Of a stretch of 64,000 nucleotides of DNA, positions 15,965 to 24,863 are shown in pieces. Position numbers and translations under genes: made by a program. The notes beneath the pieces were generated by a model, which was not told the origin of the DNA, did no database searches, and saw nothing but the letters and a program-made list of their open reading frames with translations. The DNA is taken from NCBI GenBank assembly GCA_903909435.1, contig CAIVVT010000230.1, positions 26,180-90,179 on the forward strand, written 5' to 3'. Position 1 is the first letter of the stretch; every line of letters starts with the position of its first letter. This DNA comes from an uncultured Acidobacteriia bacterium. Its GTDB lineage: Bacteria > Acidobacteriota > Terriglobia > Bryobacterales > Bryobacteraceae.

Positions 15965-18178
15965 ATGCTGATTAGAACCATGCCGAATTGGATTCGCACA
16001 ACTCACTCGATCTCGTCCGTCGCGCGGGCGTCCGCCGTGTTGCTGGCTGCCGCCGCACTGCTTCCGGCACAGAAGAAGCCGGTGACCCTCGAGAGCATGC
16101 AGGACGGGATGCGCTCCGCGTTTTCCTCCTTCGCTCCGGGACGCGTTTGGAGCCCACAAGGCGTTCGTTTTGTGTGGGTTGAGGGCTCTAAGGTAATGCA
16201 GTGGACGAAGTCTTCCACGGAAGCCGGGGAGCTGTTTTCGTTTGAGGCGCAAGAGAAGAACGCCGTTGCCACCACCAGCGAGAAGGCCTTTGGCTGGGAG
16301 AACCGGCGCGTCCAGGAAGAGCGGCTGCAGTGGTCCGCCGACGGCAAGAAGATCCTGCTGCTGCTCAAGGGCGACCTGTTCTACTGGGATTCCGCCAATG
16401 GGAAAGTGGAGCAACTGACGGCTACCTCCGCCGCCGAGCGCGACCCGAAGTTCTCTCCCGACGGGACGAAGGTCAGCTTCCGCCGCGGATTCGAGCTGTA
16501 CGTGCTCGATATCGCTTCGAGGAAGGAGACGCGCCTCACTTTCGACGGCACCGCGACGCGCCTCAACGCAATGCTCGATTGGGTCTATCCGGAGGAGTTG
16601 GACCTGGGCACGGCGCATTGGTGGTCGCCCGACTCCAAACAGATCGCCTACATGCAATTTGAGGTCGGTCGCGAGCACATCTACGGGCATGTGGATCACC
16701 TGCCGGTGGAGGCTGTCTCCGAGCCGGAACGCTATCCAAAGGCGGGTACGCCGAATGCCGACGTGCGCATCGGGGTGGTGAACGTCAATGGCGGGGAGAC
16801 CCAGTGGCTGGACCTGGGCGAGCCGCGTTTGTACCTGTATCCCCGCGTCACCTGGACGCCGGATGGGAAAGCCGTTGCAGTGCATCGCACCAACCGCGTG
16901 CAGAACCAACTGGAAGTGCTCTACGCCGATCCGAAATCGGGCCGTGCGCATTCCGTCATCAGCATCAGCGACCCGGCCTGGATTAACGTGGCGGACGATT
17001 TCCGGATTCTCGCGGACGGGGCGATCCTGGCCGGCGGCGAGTTGGACGGTTTCCGGCACCTGTACCTGCAATCCCCGGACAGGAAGACCGTGAGCCGCGC
17101 CACGGAGGGCAATTGGGAGGTCACCGGACTGGCGTGCGTGGACGAGGCGAAGAAGCGGATCTGGTATGAGTCCAGCGAGCCCAGCCCACTCGAACGGCAG
17201 CTTTACAGCGTGAACTTCGACGGCAGTGGCAAGCGGCAAGTCACGCAAGGCGCAGGGTGGCATACGGTCTCCATGAGCCCCACCTGCGACCTGTTCATCG
17301 ACTCCTATTCCAGCCTGCAGACTCCGTCGACCACGTCACTTTACGATGGCGAGGGTAAGCAACTGCGGGTGCTCAAGGAAGCCGACCGCAGTGTTCTCGA
17401 CAAGTACGAGATCCTCAAGACCGAAATCGTCAACTTCAAAGGTGCAGACGGGACGCAGTTCTACGGCCGCCTGATCAAGCCCGCCAACTTCGATCCGGCC
17501 CGCAAGTACCCGGTGATCGTCCAGGTATACGGCGGCCCGCACGCGCAATCGGTGGCAAACCGCTGGATGGGCGGCGTTTCCCTGGACCAGGTATTTGCGC
17601 ACAAGGGCTTCGTGATCTGGCAGATGGACAATCGCGGCTCCGCCGGCCGCGGGCATGGCTTTGAGACGCCAGTCAATCGCCGGCTGGGCAAGGTTGAAGT
17701 AGAAGATCAGAAAGAGGGTGTCAAGTATTTGATAAGTCTGGGCTTCGCAGACCCGAAGAGGATCGGAGTGATGGGTTGGAGCTACGGCGGCTACATGACT
17801 TTGCAATGCTTGCTCAACGCCCCGGAGATCTTCAAGGCGGGTGCGGCTGGGGCACCGGTGACGAACTGGCTGAACTACGACACGATCTACACGGAGCGCT
17901 ACCTCGGGCTGCCGTCGGAGAATGCGGACGGTTACCGTGACAGTTCGCCGGTCAATTTCGCCGCTAAGCTCCAGGGCAGGCTGCTGCTGATCCACAACAT
18001 CGAGGACGACAACGTGCTTTTCGCCAATTCGCTGCAGATGCAGAATGCGCTGCAAGAGGCGGGCAAGAGTTACGAGTTCCTGCTCTATCCGCAGAAATCG
18101 CACGGCGTGGGCGGCAAGGCGCGGGCGCACCTGAACGCGCAGTATGTGCGCTTCTTCGAAGACGCCTTGAAACCGTAG
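15965..18178 (+). CDS. Dipeptidyl peptidase IV-like S9 serine peptidase
   Basis: 737 residues with an N-terminal signal peptide (to about residue 38). The N-terminal beta-propeller carries the Glu motif region DWVYPEEL. The C-terminal alpha/beta-hydrolase domain has the nucleophile motif GWSYGGY (Ser606), then EDDNV (Asp682) and QKSHG (His713), the Ser-Asp-His order of family S9. It should remove X-Pro dipeptides from peptides outside the cytoplasm. ATG 15965 and ATG 15980 are both possible; neither has a strong RBS. It is divergent from ruvX with only about 55 bases between the starts. Confidence 0.93.
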   Translation: MLIRTMPNWIRTTHSISSVARASAVLLAAAALLPAQKKPVTLESMQDGMRSAFSSFAPGRVWSPQGVRFVWVEGSKVMQWTKSSTEAGELFSFEAQEKNAVATTSEKAFGWENRRVQEERLQWSADGKKILLLLKGDLFYWDSANGKVEQLTATSAAERDPKFSPDGTKVSFRRGFELYVLDIASRKETRLTFDGTATRLNAMLDWVYPEELDLGTAHWWSPDSKQIAYMQFEVGREHIYGHVDHLPVEAVSEPERYPKAGTPNADVRIGVVNVNGGETQWLDLGEPRLYLYPRVTWTPDGKAVAVHRTNRVQNQLEVLYADPKSGRAHSVISISDPAWINVADDFRILADGAILAGGELDGFRHLYLQSPDRKTVSRATEGNWEVTGLACVDEAKKRIWYESSEPSPLERQLYSVNFDGSGKRQVTQGAGWHTVSMSPTCDLFIDSYSSLQTPSTTSLYDGEGKQLRVLKEADRSVLDKYEILKTEIVNFKGADGTQFYGRLIKPANFDPARKYPVIVQVYGGPHAQSVANRWMGGVSLDQVFAHKGFVIWQMDNRGSAGRGHGFETPVNRRLGKVEVEDQKEGVKYLISLGFADPKRIGVMGWSYGGYMTLQCLLNAPEIFKAGAAGAPVTNWLNYDTIYTERYLGLPSENADGYRDSSPVNFAAKLQGRLLLIHNIEDDNVLFANSLQMQNALQEAGKSYEFLLYPQKSHGVGGKARAHLNAQYVRFFEDALKP

Positions 18179-18289
18179 GTGACGCAGGCACGGACCGGCG
18201 GCGCTTCTACAGTATTCACTTGAATTGAAACATCCCTGGGGGCTCCTGCAACATCAAGCAGATGTAATGACTCTCGGGTATCACAACGC

Positions 18290-19243
18290 ATGACCAGACT
18301 GAAGCCCTGGACTTCATGGGCGTTAACGGCTGCGGGCGTTTACAGTTTGGCGTGGGCTGCGGCCGCGGCGCTGGAGCCGGGCGCGATGCAGAACCTGCTC
18401 GGTTTGGGGCCGGTGCAGCCTGCAGTAATCTGGTTCGGCCTGCTGGGCGCACTGGCATTGGGCGGTTCGGCCCTGTTGATTGCGGCCTGGGATCCCTCCC
18501 GGTACTGGCCGCTGATCCTGCTTTCGGGTGTGGCCAAGACCGCATCTTTCGCCGCTGCACTGATCCTGTTCGGGCAACATGGTCTGGCCCTGCGCGGAGT
18601 CATCGTTTCGTCGCTGCACGACCTGGTCTGGGCGATCGTGTTGGGAGCGGTGCTGCTGGCGGTGCACGAGGCGACTCTGGGCAGGCGGCGCTGCGTTTCT
18701 TCGGACATTCTCGACCTCGCCCTGCGAACACGAACCAATGTGGGTGTTTCGTTGGAGGAGCTTAGCCGCCTCTCGCCTGTCCTGCTGGTCTTTCTGCGGC
18801 ACTCGGGCTGCATGTTCTGCCGTGAATCGCTGTCCGATCTCGCGCACAAGCGCAAGGAGATCGAGGCGAATGGAACCCGTCTGGTGCTGGTGCACATGGG
18901 CACGGAGGAACAGGGTAACCGGCTGTTTGCGCGGTACGGCCTGGATCAGGAAACCCGGATCGACGATCCGCGCCGCACGCTGTACCGCGCGTTCGGGCTC
19001 CCGCGCGCAACGATTGGCATGTTCCTGTCGCCCAGGCTCTGGGCCAGGACGTTCCAGGCGGCCGTGCTGGGCGGCAACCGGATGGGCCGTTTGACCGGCG
19101 ATCTGTTCCAAATGCCCGGCGCTTTCCTGTTGTATTACGGTCAATTGGTGCGGTGCTACCGGCACCAGAACCCTTCAGACCGGCCGGACTACATGGCGCT
19201 TGTACTTGGCACGTCGTATGCGGCGGAGGAGTTCCGGGGCTAA
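18290..19243 (+). CDS. Four-TM membrane domain fused to thioredoxin-fold AhpC/TSA-like domain
   Basis: 317 residues. Residues 1-130 hold four predicted membrane helices (e.g. AVIWFGLLGALALGGSALLIAAW and LVWAIVLGAVLLAV). Residues 155-310 are a peroxiredoxin-like domain of the AhpC-TSA_2/SelL-related type: SPVLLVFLRHSGCMFCRESL with a CxxC centre, VLVHMGTEEQG, RTLYRAFGLPRATI, and QMPGAFLLYYGQLV. It is probably a membrane-anchored thiol-redox protein; the substrate is unknown. The joining of a multi-spanning domain to this redox domain is uncommon among characterised members. Convergent with glmU. Confidence 0.75.
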   Translation: MTRLKPWTSWALTAAGVYSLAWAAAAALEPGAMQNLLGLGPVQPAVIWFGLLGALALGGSALLIAAWDPSRYWPLILLSGVAKTASFAAALILFGQHGLALRGVIVSSLHDLVWAIVLGAVLLAVHEATLGRRRCVSSDILDLALRTRTNVGVSLEELSRLSPVLLVFLRHSGCMFCRESLSDLAHKRKEIEANGTRLVLVHMGTEEQGNRLFARYGLDQETRIDDPRRTLYRAFGLPRATIGMFLSPRLWARTFQAAVLGGNRMGRLTGDLFQMPGAFLLYYGQLVRCYRHQNPSDRPDYMALVLGTSYAAEEFRG

Positions 19244-19307
19244 GGGCGTCGTGGAACCGCCGGCCCCGCGCCTATAGGGGCGCAAGGCCCGCGCTTCCGG
19301 CGCACAA

Positions 19308-19324
19308 GGCAAGTGCTACTTGCC
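19308..19324. terminator. Short hairpin at glmU 3' end (weak terminator candidate)
   Basis: GGCAAGT and ACTTGCC form a perfect 7-bp stem around a three-base loop that includes the glmU stop codon. It lies at a convergent junction, which favours a terminator role, but no T-run follows on either strand. Confidence 0.3.
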
Positions 19325-20710
19325 TGACTTTTCACGGCGCTGCCTGGCCCAACTGGCCTTAAGAACCTGTCGCGCGCGGCCGAGCGCCAGGGCGTCTTCC
19401 GGGACGGCATCGGTAATGACGCTGCCTGCGGCCACATAGGCTCCAGGGCCGACTTCCACCGGCGCGACCAGCGTCGAGTTGCTGCCGATGAAGCTGCCGT
19501 CACCGATGTTGGTGCGGTGTTTCTTCACCCCATCGTAGTTGCAGGTGATGGTGCCTGCGCCGATATTGGTCTGCTTGCCGATGGTGGAGTCGCCCAGATA
19601 GGCTAGGTGCATGGCTTTCGAACCGGCACCCAGGGTGGTGTTCTTCAACTCGACGAAGTTGCCCACGTGTGCTCCCGCCTCGACCACCGAGTTCAGGCGC
19701 AGTTTTGCGAAGGGGCCCACATGCGCGCCGGCCTCGAGTGACGAGTCCGTGATTAAGGAATAGGGAAGAATCTGCACGCCGTCGGCAAGCCGCGCACGCT
19801 CCAGGATCGAGCCGGCCCCGATGCGGCACTCCGCGCCGATCCGGGTCTGGCCGAGGATCTGGGTGAAGGGCCCGATGATGGTGTCCTGACCCACGGTGAC
19901 CTGCTTGTCGATGCTCACGGTCTCGGGCCGCTCAATGGTCACTCCGGCGAGCATCAGTTCGCGCGCCTTGCGCCGGCGGAAAATGGCGTCCACCTCTGCC
20001 AGATCCACTCTCGTGTTGATGCCCAGAACCTCACCGGGTTCGTCCACGACGCAAGCCGCCGTCATGTGCCCCGCTGCGCGCAACAGGCCGATGACGTCGG
20101 TGAGGTAGATCTCGCCGGAGGCGGGGTTTGGAGTCAGCCTGGCCAGTTGAGGCCAGAGCAGGGCAGCCTCAAAGCAATACATAGCCGAGTTGATCTCACG
20201 GATCTGCTTCTGCTGCCCGGTAGCGGCCTTTTCCTCGACGATGCCCGCGACCAGGCCTGACTCATCGCGGATGATGCGGCCATAGCCGTGCGGGTTGTCC
20301 AGGAAGGTTGTAAGCACGGTCGCCGCGCAGCCCGATTCCCGGTGCAGGTGAACCAGGTGCTGCAACGTCTCCGCTTGCAGCAGCGGCGAATCGCCGCAGA
20401 CCACCACCAGGCGGCCGGTCGCCAATCCGGGGAAATGCGCGCAGACGCTCAGGGCGTGGCCGGTGCCCTTCTGCTCGGTCTGCAGTTCGAAACCAATGCC
20501 GTGATGCGCCACTTCCGCCCGCACGCGCTCGGCCTGATGCCCGATGACAGCCACGATTCTGTCCGCGGGGGCAACCCCTTTGGATGCCTCAATCACGTGC
20601 TCCAGCAGGCTGGCTCCGCCGGCGCGATGCAGGACCTTGGCCTGCCGCGAACGCATGCGGGTGCCCAGACCTGCAGCCAGGATCACTACGGAAACGGGGG
20701 ATTCAGACAT
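19316..20710 (-). CDS. glmU: Bifunctional GlmU (GlcN-1-P acetyltransferase / GlcNAc-1-P uridyltransferase)
   Basis: 464 residues, the normal length. The N-terminal uridyltransferase domain has LAAGLGTRMRS with the QAKVLHRAGG loop, and VVCGDSPLL. The C-terminal half from about residue 250 is a left-handed beta-helix of hexapeptide repeats containing VGNFVELKNTTLG, GAGTITCNYDGVKKHRTNIGDGSFIGSN and LVAPVEVGPGAYVAAGSVIT. It makes UDP-GlcNAc for peptidoglycan and other glycans. It follows yvcK and a TPR protein on the same strand, giving a three-gene unit. Confidence 0.97.
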   Translation of the reverse strand: MSESPVSVVILAAGLGTRMRSRQAKVLHRAGGASLLEHVIEASKGVAPADRIVAVIGHQAERVRAEVAHHGIGFELQTEQKGTGHALSVCAHFPGLATGRLVVVCGDSPLLQAETLQHLVHLHRESGCAATVLTTFLDNPHGYGRIIRDESGLVAGIVEEKAATGQQKQIREINSAMYCFEAALLWPQLARLTPNPASGEIYLTDVIGLLRAAGHMTAACVVDEPGEVLGINTRVDLAEVDAIFRRRKARELMLAGVTIERPETVSIDKQVTVGQDTIIGPFTQILGQTRIGAECRIGAGSILERARLADGVQILPYSLITDSSLEAGAHVGPFAKLRLNSVVEAGAHVGNFVELKNTTLGAGSKAMHLAYLGDSTIGKQTNIGAGTITCNYDGVKKHRTNIGDGSFIGSNSTLVAPVEVGPGAYVAAGSVITDAVPEDALALGRARQVLKASWARQRREKSGK

Positions 20711-20783
20711 GGGTGCTCGAAACTCCTTCCACCACTTCGATTCTACGAGGGTGGCGGGCCGTGACGCTCGCCCGGCCGGAGCG

Positions 20784-21848
20784 TCACCGGGCCAGGGCAG
20801 GCGTCTTCAGGGCACGACGGCGTCCGCGCCTGGCCAGATCGACCGCCACGGCGGCGGCAAGATCGGAATCGTGGCGCACTTTGTCGCCCTGGGCGAGTAG
20901 AGGACGGGCCAGAACCTGGACACCCATCGCCATGAGCCGCCGCATGTCCAGCTCAACGGGATTGGCGGCTTCCTTTTTGTAGTGCGACAGGCGCTCTTCC
21001 GGGATAGGCGCGGTGTTAATCACGGCGACGTCCACGATTTGCCGGTGAGCATGCCGGTTCACGGCGGCGACGTGGTCGGCCGCGGTTAGGCCCGTAGTCT
21101 CTCCGGGCTGCCACATCAGGTTCACGAAGCAGGCCTTGAGAGCCGGACTCTCCGCGATGGCTTTGGAGACCCCCTGGACCATCAGGTTGGGCACAATGCT
21201 GGTATAGAGAGAGCCCGGCCCAAGCGTGATGAGGTCGGCTTTGGCAATCGCCGCCAGAGCTTCGGGAACGGGTTTGCAGTTGGCCGGCAGCACCTCGATG
21301 TGCTCGATGGCCACGGCGCTACGGCTGATACGCGTTTCCCCGTCAACCACTTTCCCGTTGGCGAGGTGGCCGCGCAGGCGCACGTCGGAGGTCGTGGAAG
21401 GGTAGATCTTGCCGCAAATCGCCAGAACTTCGGAACTCAGTTGAACGGCGCGCGGGAAATCTCCCGTGATCTGTGAGAGCACGGCCAGGAACAGATTGCC
21501 GAAGCTGTGGCCCTTCAAGCCCCTGCCGGCAGCGAAACGGTATTGGAACAGCCGCGAAAGCAGGGATTCGTCCTCGGCCAGCGCGACCATGCAATTGCGG
21601 ATGTCGCCCGGGGGAAGCATGTCGAGTTCCCGCCGCAAGCGGCCGGAACTGCCGCCATCGTCGGTGACCGTAACGATGGCCACAATCTCGACCACGGGAG
21701 CGCCGGCGACGCGCGAGACTCCGCCGTAAGCAACGAATTTCTTCAAACCCTTGAGCAGAGTGGAGAGGCCATTGCCGCCGCCTATGGAGACTATTCGCAG
21801 CGGATCCAGGGAATTCCTGCGTGCGGAGACGGTGCTGGAGTCGGGCAA
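20784..21848 (-). CDS. yvcK: YvcK/GlmR (CofD-like) UDP-GlcNAc-binding regulator
   Basis: 354 residues. It begins IVSIGGGNGLSTLLKGLK and continues with VTVTDDGGSSGRLRRELDMLPPGDIRNCMVAL, SFGNLFLAVLSQITGDF, VVDGETRISRS, TLGPGSLYTSIVPNLMVQG and LMWQPGETTGLTAADHV, all typical of the YvcK family. In Bacillus this protein (GlmR) binds UDP-GlcNAc and controls carbon flow into the cell wall. The start appears to be TTG at 21848, since no ATG or GTG precedes the conserved N-terminus in frame; AAAGGGG lies about a dozen bases upstream. It lies directly upstream of glmU, which makes its ligand. Confidence 0.92.
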   Translation of the reverse strand: MPDSSTVSARRNSLDPLRIVSIGGGNGLSTLLKGLKKFVAYGGVSRVAGAPVVEIVAIVTVTDDGGSSGRLRRELDMLPPGDIRNCMVALAEDESLLSRLFQYRFAAGRGLKGHSFGNLFLAVLSQITGDFPRAVQLSSEVLAICGKIYPSTTSDVRLRGHLANGKVVDGETRISRSAVAIEHIEVLPANCKPVPEALAAIAKADLITLGPGSLYTSIVPNLMVQGVSKAIAESPALKACFVNLMWQPGETTGLTAADHVAAVNRHAHRQIVDVAVINTAPIPEERLSHYKKEAANPVELDMRRLMAMGVQVLARPLLAQGDKVRHDSDLAAAVAVDLARRGRRRALKTPALAR

Positions 21849-21855
21849 CTTCGAC

Positions 21856-22389
21856 TCAACCCCTTTCGACTATGGCGTCACGAAACTCGGCAAACTGGAG
21901 CAGATTTTGAAACGCGGCGTCGGCGCGGGCAGTGGCGCGGGTGCCTGCGTCCAATTCACAGGCGCGCCGGAAATGCTTGATGGCGGCGCCCGGATCGCCG
22001 ATATTGCCGGCGGCCAGAGCTAGCGCGTAGCGCAGCGGAGCGGTCTCCCCCGACTTGAGGGCGGCCTCCAGGCAATTCAAAGCCTCGGTGAAGCGTTCCT
22101 GGCGCAGTAGATCGACGCCAAAATCGTAGCGCTCCTGGGGTGAGGCGAATTCCAGGCGCTGCCGGTCCAGCTTTTGCCGGCACATCCGGGCGTACATCCG
22201 CGCCGATTCGTTGACCGAAAGTTCGGGGCCGTTGGAGGCGCTTTCAAACACTTCATACGCCGCACCGTAGTCGCCAGTCGAGAAAAGCCTCATCCCCTGG
22301 GCGAAGCACTCCGTATGGCTGCGGGCGTCGGTGGGCGGTTCGAACGGCGCTCCGTCGTGAGATTCGTTGGTCTTGCCTGACTTCTTCAT
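21856..22389 (-). CDS. TPR-like hypothetical protein
   Basis: 177 residues. Helical repeats are visible: CFAQGMRLFSTGDYGAAYEVFESASN, RYDFGVDLLRQERFTEALNCLEAALKSGE, and RYALALAAGNIGDPGAAIKHFRRACELD, with spacing and Ala/Gly/Leu placement of tetratricopeptide units. No signal peptide, so probably cytoplasmic. It is the first gene of the TPR-yvcK-glmU unit, ending eight bases before yvcK. A scaffolding role in cell-wall precursor control is possible but not shown. Confidence 0.7.
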   Translation of the reverse strand: MKKSGKTNESHDGAPFEPPTDARSHTECFAQGMRLFSTGDYGAAYEVFESASNGPELSVNESARMYARMCRQKLDRQRLEFASPQERYDFGVDLLRQERFTEALNCLEAALKSGETAPLRYALALAAGNIGDPGAAIKHFRRACELDAGTRATARADAAFQNLLQFAEFRDAIVERG

Positions 22390-22551
22390 ACAACTCCAGC
22401 CGCCCAGTGAACAGGCTGTAGGGCCTAATGTATCCTATCTTTGGTAACAAATCGGACGCACCTGCGCAACTCATGGCTCTTTTGGGCCATAGTCAAGTTT
22501 TGGGTGCAGGATTCCGGCCAATCCGCCGTAAGCTGTAGTTAGTGAAACGGA

Positions 22552-22588
22552 ACGCGTTTGACACGCGTCCAAGAAGCGGCCCACTATA
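22552..22588 (+). promoter_or_regulatory. Candidate promoter with ACGCGT inverted repeat
   Basis: A perfect -35 hexamer TTGACA lies at 22558-22563. A -10-like ACTATA lies at 22583-22588 with a rather long 19-base spacer. Two ACGCGT palindromes (22552-22557 and 22563-22568) flank and touch the -35 box, so a repressor dimer could sit there. It would drive the FecR-like gene that starts at 22606. Confidence 0.4.
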
Positions 22589-22605
22589 GGGTTCTGGAGG
22601 CTGAG

Positions 22606-23835
22606 ATGGCGAAACTGAACCTCTGGCTTGCATCCGCGTTAATTTGCGGTTTGTGGCCTTCCGCGTTCGCTCAAAACGCGATTTCCGCTAAAGCTGGTCT
22701 TGTCCAAGTGGCCGACGGCGAAGTGTTCGTGAATGACAAGGCTGTCGAGAACAAGATCGCTCAATTCACCGACCTGAAGAGCAAAGACATCCTGACCACA
22801 GGTGAAGGGCGTGCGGAGGTTCTTCTGACCCCCGGTGCGTTCCTCCGCATGACCGATGCCAGCGGGGTTCGCATGGTCTCTACGCGCCTCTCGGACGTGC
22901 GTATGGAGATGCTAAAGGGTGAGGCGGTCATCGAAGTGGCCGAGTTGCTCACCGACAATTCCATCACAGTGAACGTGGGAACTGCTGCATTCGAACTGCG
23001 CAAGGGCGGCATCTACCGGTTTGAGGCCGCACCCGGCCGCATCCGCGTTTATCAGGGCGAAGCGGTGGCCGTGGACGGCGACAAGACCGTCACAGTGAAG
23101 GCCGGTCACGAGTACGCCTATAACGGCAGCGCCTGGGCGCTGGGCCATTTCGACACGAAGGAAACCGACGCGCTGTACCGTTGGAGCGCCCGCCGTTCCG
23201 GCAACATCGCGGTGGCGAACGTTTCGGCAGCCCGGCAGGCGGGCAGCAGTTACGGCTCCTACTCCGGCTACATGAACACCGGAATGTACGGCAACAGCGG
23301 CATGTACGGCGGCTACGGAAGCGGCATGTACGGCGGCTACGGAAGCGGCATGTACGGCGCTGGCGGCAGCTGGTTGTACAATCCGTATTTCGGCATGTAC
23401 ACCTTCATGCCGTTCTACGGAACAGCATGGTCTCCCTTCGGCTACGCCTACTACACGCCAATCACAGTGGTCCCGGTGTACAACAACACACCAGTACAGG
23501 GCGGGACGACCGTCGCCCGTGGTGGACCGGTCAGAGGTATATCCGGCCCTGGCTTAACCGGGCCGACGCACACCTCGCTGCCGATCCGGACGACGCCTGC
23601 GCTCACCTCAAGCGCTGTACTGCATGCTTCCACGATCACCCGTGGCGGTGGTGGCGGGAACTCCTATCGCATGGGGTTTGGCGGCGGTGAGGGCAATTAC
23701 AGCCGTGGCTACTCCGGCGGCGGCTCCTATTCGGGGACTTCCACAGTGAATACCTCGACGTCTAGTTCAGTTTCCTCTTCGCCGGTCCGAACGGGCGGTG
23801 GTGGTGGGGGCGGTGGCGTCAGCCGCTCACACTAG
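22606..23835 (+). CDS. FecR-like secreted protein with Gly/Tyr-rich tail
   Basis: 409 residues. It has a signal peptide (MAKLNLWLASALICGLWPSAFAQ). Residues about 25-180 look like a FecR domain (AGLVQVADGEVFVN, GEGRAEVLLTPGAFLRM, DNSITVNVGTAAFELRKGGIYRFEAAPGRIRVYQGEAVAV). The rest is low complexity: GMYGGYGS repeats, then a Thr/Ser and Gly-rich tail ending in a run of Gly before VSRSH. The ATG at 22606 has CTGGAGG six bases upstream; an in-frame start 16 codons earlier lacks a signal-peptide-like N-terminus. It is probably a surface or envelope protein. It is followed by a strong terminator. Confidence 0.75.
   Translation: MAKLNLWLASALICGLWPSAFAQNAISAKAGLVQVADGEVFVNDKAVENKIAQFTDLKSKDILTTGEGRAEVLLTPGAFLRMTDASGVRMVSTRLSDVRMEMLKGEAVIEVAELLTDNSITVNVGTAAFELRKGGIYRFEAAPGRIRVYQGEAVAVDGDKTVTVKAGHEYAYNGSAWALGHFDTKETDALYRWSARRSGNIAVANVSAARQAGSSYGSYSGYMNTGMYGNSGMYGGYGSGMYGGYGSGMYGAGGSWLYNPYFGMYTFMPFYGTAWSPFGYAYYTPITVVPVYNNTPVQGGTTVARGGPVRGISGPGLTGPTHTSLPIRTTPALTSSAVLHASTITRGGGGGNSYRMGFGGGEGNYSRGYSGGGSYSGTSTVNTSTSSSVSSSPVRTGGGGGGGGVSRSH
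23299..23359 (+). repeat. 24-bp tandem repeat, about 2.5 copies
   Basis: Units starting at 23299 and 23323 are identical over 24 bases and encode GMYGGYGS; a partial third unit starts at 23347. The repeat lies inside the FecR-like gene and adds flexible Gly/Tyr segments. Copy number may vary between strains. Confidence 0.85.
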
Positions 23836-23869
23836 AAAAGTCTATTTCGCTCAGAATCGCAGAATCGGG

Positions 23870-23903
23870 AACGGGCGCAGCCAAGTGGCGGTGCCCGTTT
23901 TTT
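23870..23903 (+). terminator. Rho-independent terminator of FecR-like gene
   Basis: AACGGGCGC pairs with GTGCCCGTT (one G-T pair). An inner GCC/GGC stem closes a four-base loop, and the hairpin runs directly into six T residues. It sits 35 bases after the stop codon of the FecR-like gene, in the correct orientation. Confidence 0.8.
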
Positions 23904-23974
23904 CGATGGCAGGAGTCCGACGGCGGCGCTTGAGGAGTGCTGCCTACGGCGCTAGGACCTGTCTGGAGCGGCGA

Positions 23975-24622
23975 CTATAGTGGCCGCAGGACGGCACGCG
24001 CCGGCGCTCCGTCGGCTCCTACCAATCGCAGGGGGAGACAGGCCAAATCGTAGCGCCCAGGCTCGATGTTCGAAAGATCCAGACCCTCGATGATCCAGAC
24101 GCCGGCTCCGAGGAGGATCAAGTGCGTCTCCGCCAGATCCTGGCTGAAACCGCCTACCGACAGGTAATCGATTCCGACGGTTCGGACCCCGGCCGCTACC
24201 AGGGACTGCGCAGCCTCTTTTGAGACATAAACAAAGTTATCAACGAAGTTCGGCAAGAGATTGTATCTGGACGAGTTGACTGTTTTGAAAAGGACTCTTT
24301 CGCCGGGTCGAAGATCCGCAGGAAGCTCTGCTGGACGGACCGCCACGGGGTCGAGGATCTGAATTACCCTGCATGGTCCCAACATGGCGTCGAGCGGGAG
24401 CGCATCCATCGCAGCGCCGTCCGGCAGGAAATGGCAGGGAGCGTCCACGTGCGTGCCCGTATGGGCGGAGAAGCTGCACTGGGTGAGATTAAACGCGTCG
24501 CCCTGCTCCAGTTTCATCACTTGCCTCACACTCACAGCGTCGTCTCCAGGCCAGACCACCATGCCGCTGTGCACGGGGACACTGATGTCAATCCAGTTGC
24601 TCACGGTGAACCTCATTCCCAT
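23975..24622 (-). CDS. Cyclase-family metal-dependent hydrolase (kynurenine formamidase-like)
   Basis: About 215 residues. The N-terminus WIDISVPVHSGMVVWPGD and the metal-binding motif SAHTGTHVDAPCHF match the cyclase/kynurenine formamidase family; GIDYLSVGGFSQDLAETHLILLGAGVWIIEGLDLSNIEPGRYDLACLPLRLVGADGAPAR completes the fold. The frame is open further upstream, but those 64 codons are unlike the family; ATG 24622 or 24616 gives the usual length. Kynureninase or tryptophan dioxygenase genes are not nearby, so the substrate is uncertain. It lies downstream of the respiratory operon on the same strand, about 240 bases after ccoI. Confidence 0.85.
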   Translation of the reverse strand: MGMRFTVSNWIDISVPVHSGMVVWPGDDAVSVRQVMKLEQGDAFNLTQCSFSAHTGTHVDAPCHFLPDGAAMDALPLDAMLGPCRVIQILDPVAVRPAELPADLRPGERVLFKTVNSSRYNLLPNFVDNFVYVSKEAAQSLVAAGVRTVGIDYLSVGGFSQDLAETHLILLGAGVWIIEGLDLSNIEPGRYDLACLPLRLVGADGAPARAVLRPL

Positions 24623-24863
24623 TCTGCTGCAAACGCAGCCTTTGGTAACGGGGGCGAAGCGCGACCGCCAAGGAGGGGTGAGCGTTCTCGACATTGACCG
24701 CTCTCTATCGTTCGCGGCTCGGTGCTGGGCGGTGGGTACTGACTTTCCCGGATGGGGATGCGTCCGACGATTCAAGGTCAGCACTCGAGCGAGAATCGGA
24801 TCGGCGAAAGGCAATCATTATTAACGAGATACCAGCCGTGCGGGGAACTGAATCCGGACGCCA

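Noticed and set aside
15911..17263. Upstream extension of the ruvX frame giving a 609-residue protein
   Set aside because: The extra part is antisense to dipeptidyl peptidase IV and bears no similarity to RuvX; the usual RuvX length is reached from GTG 15910.
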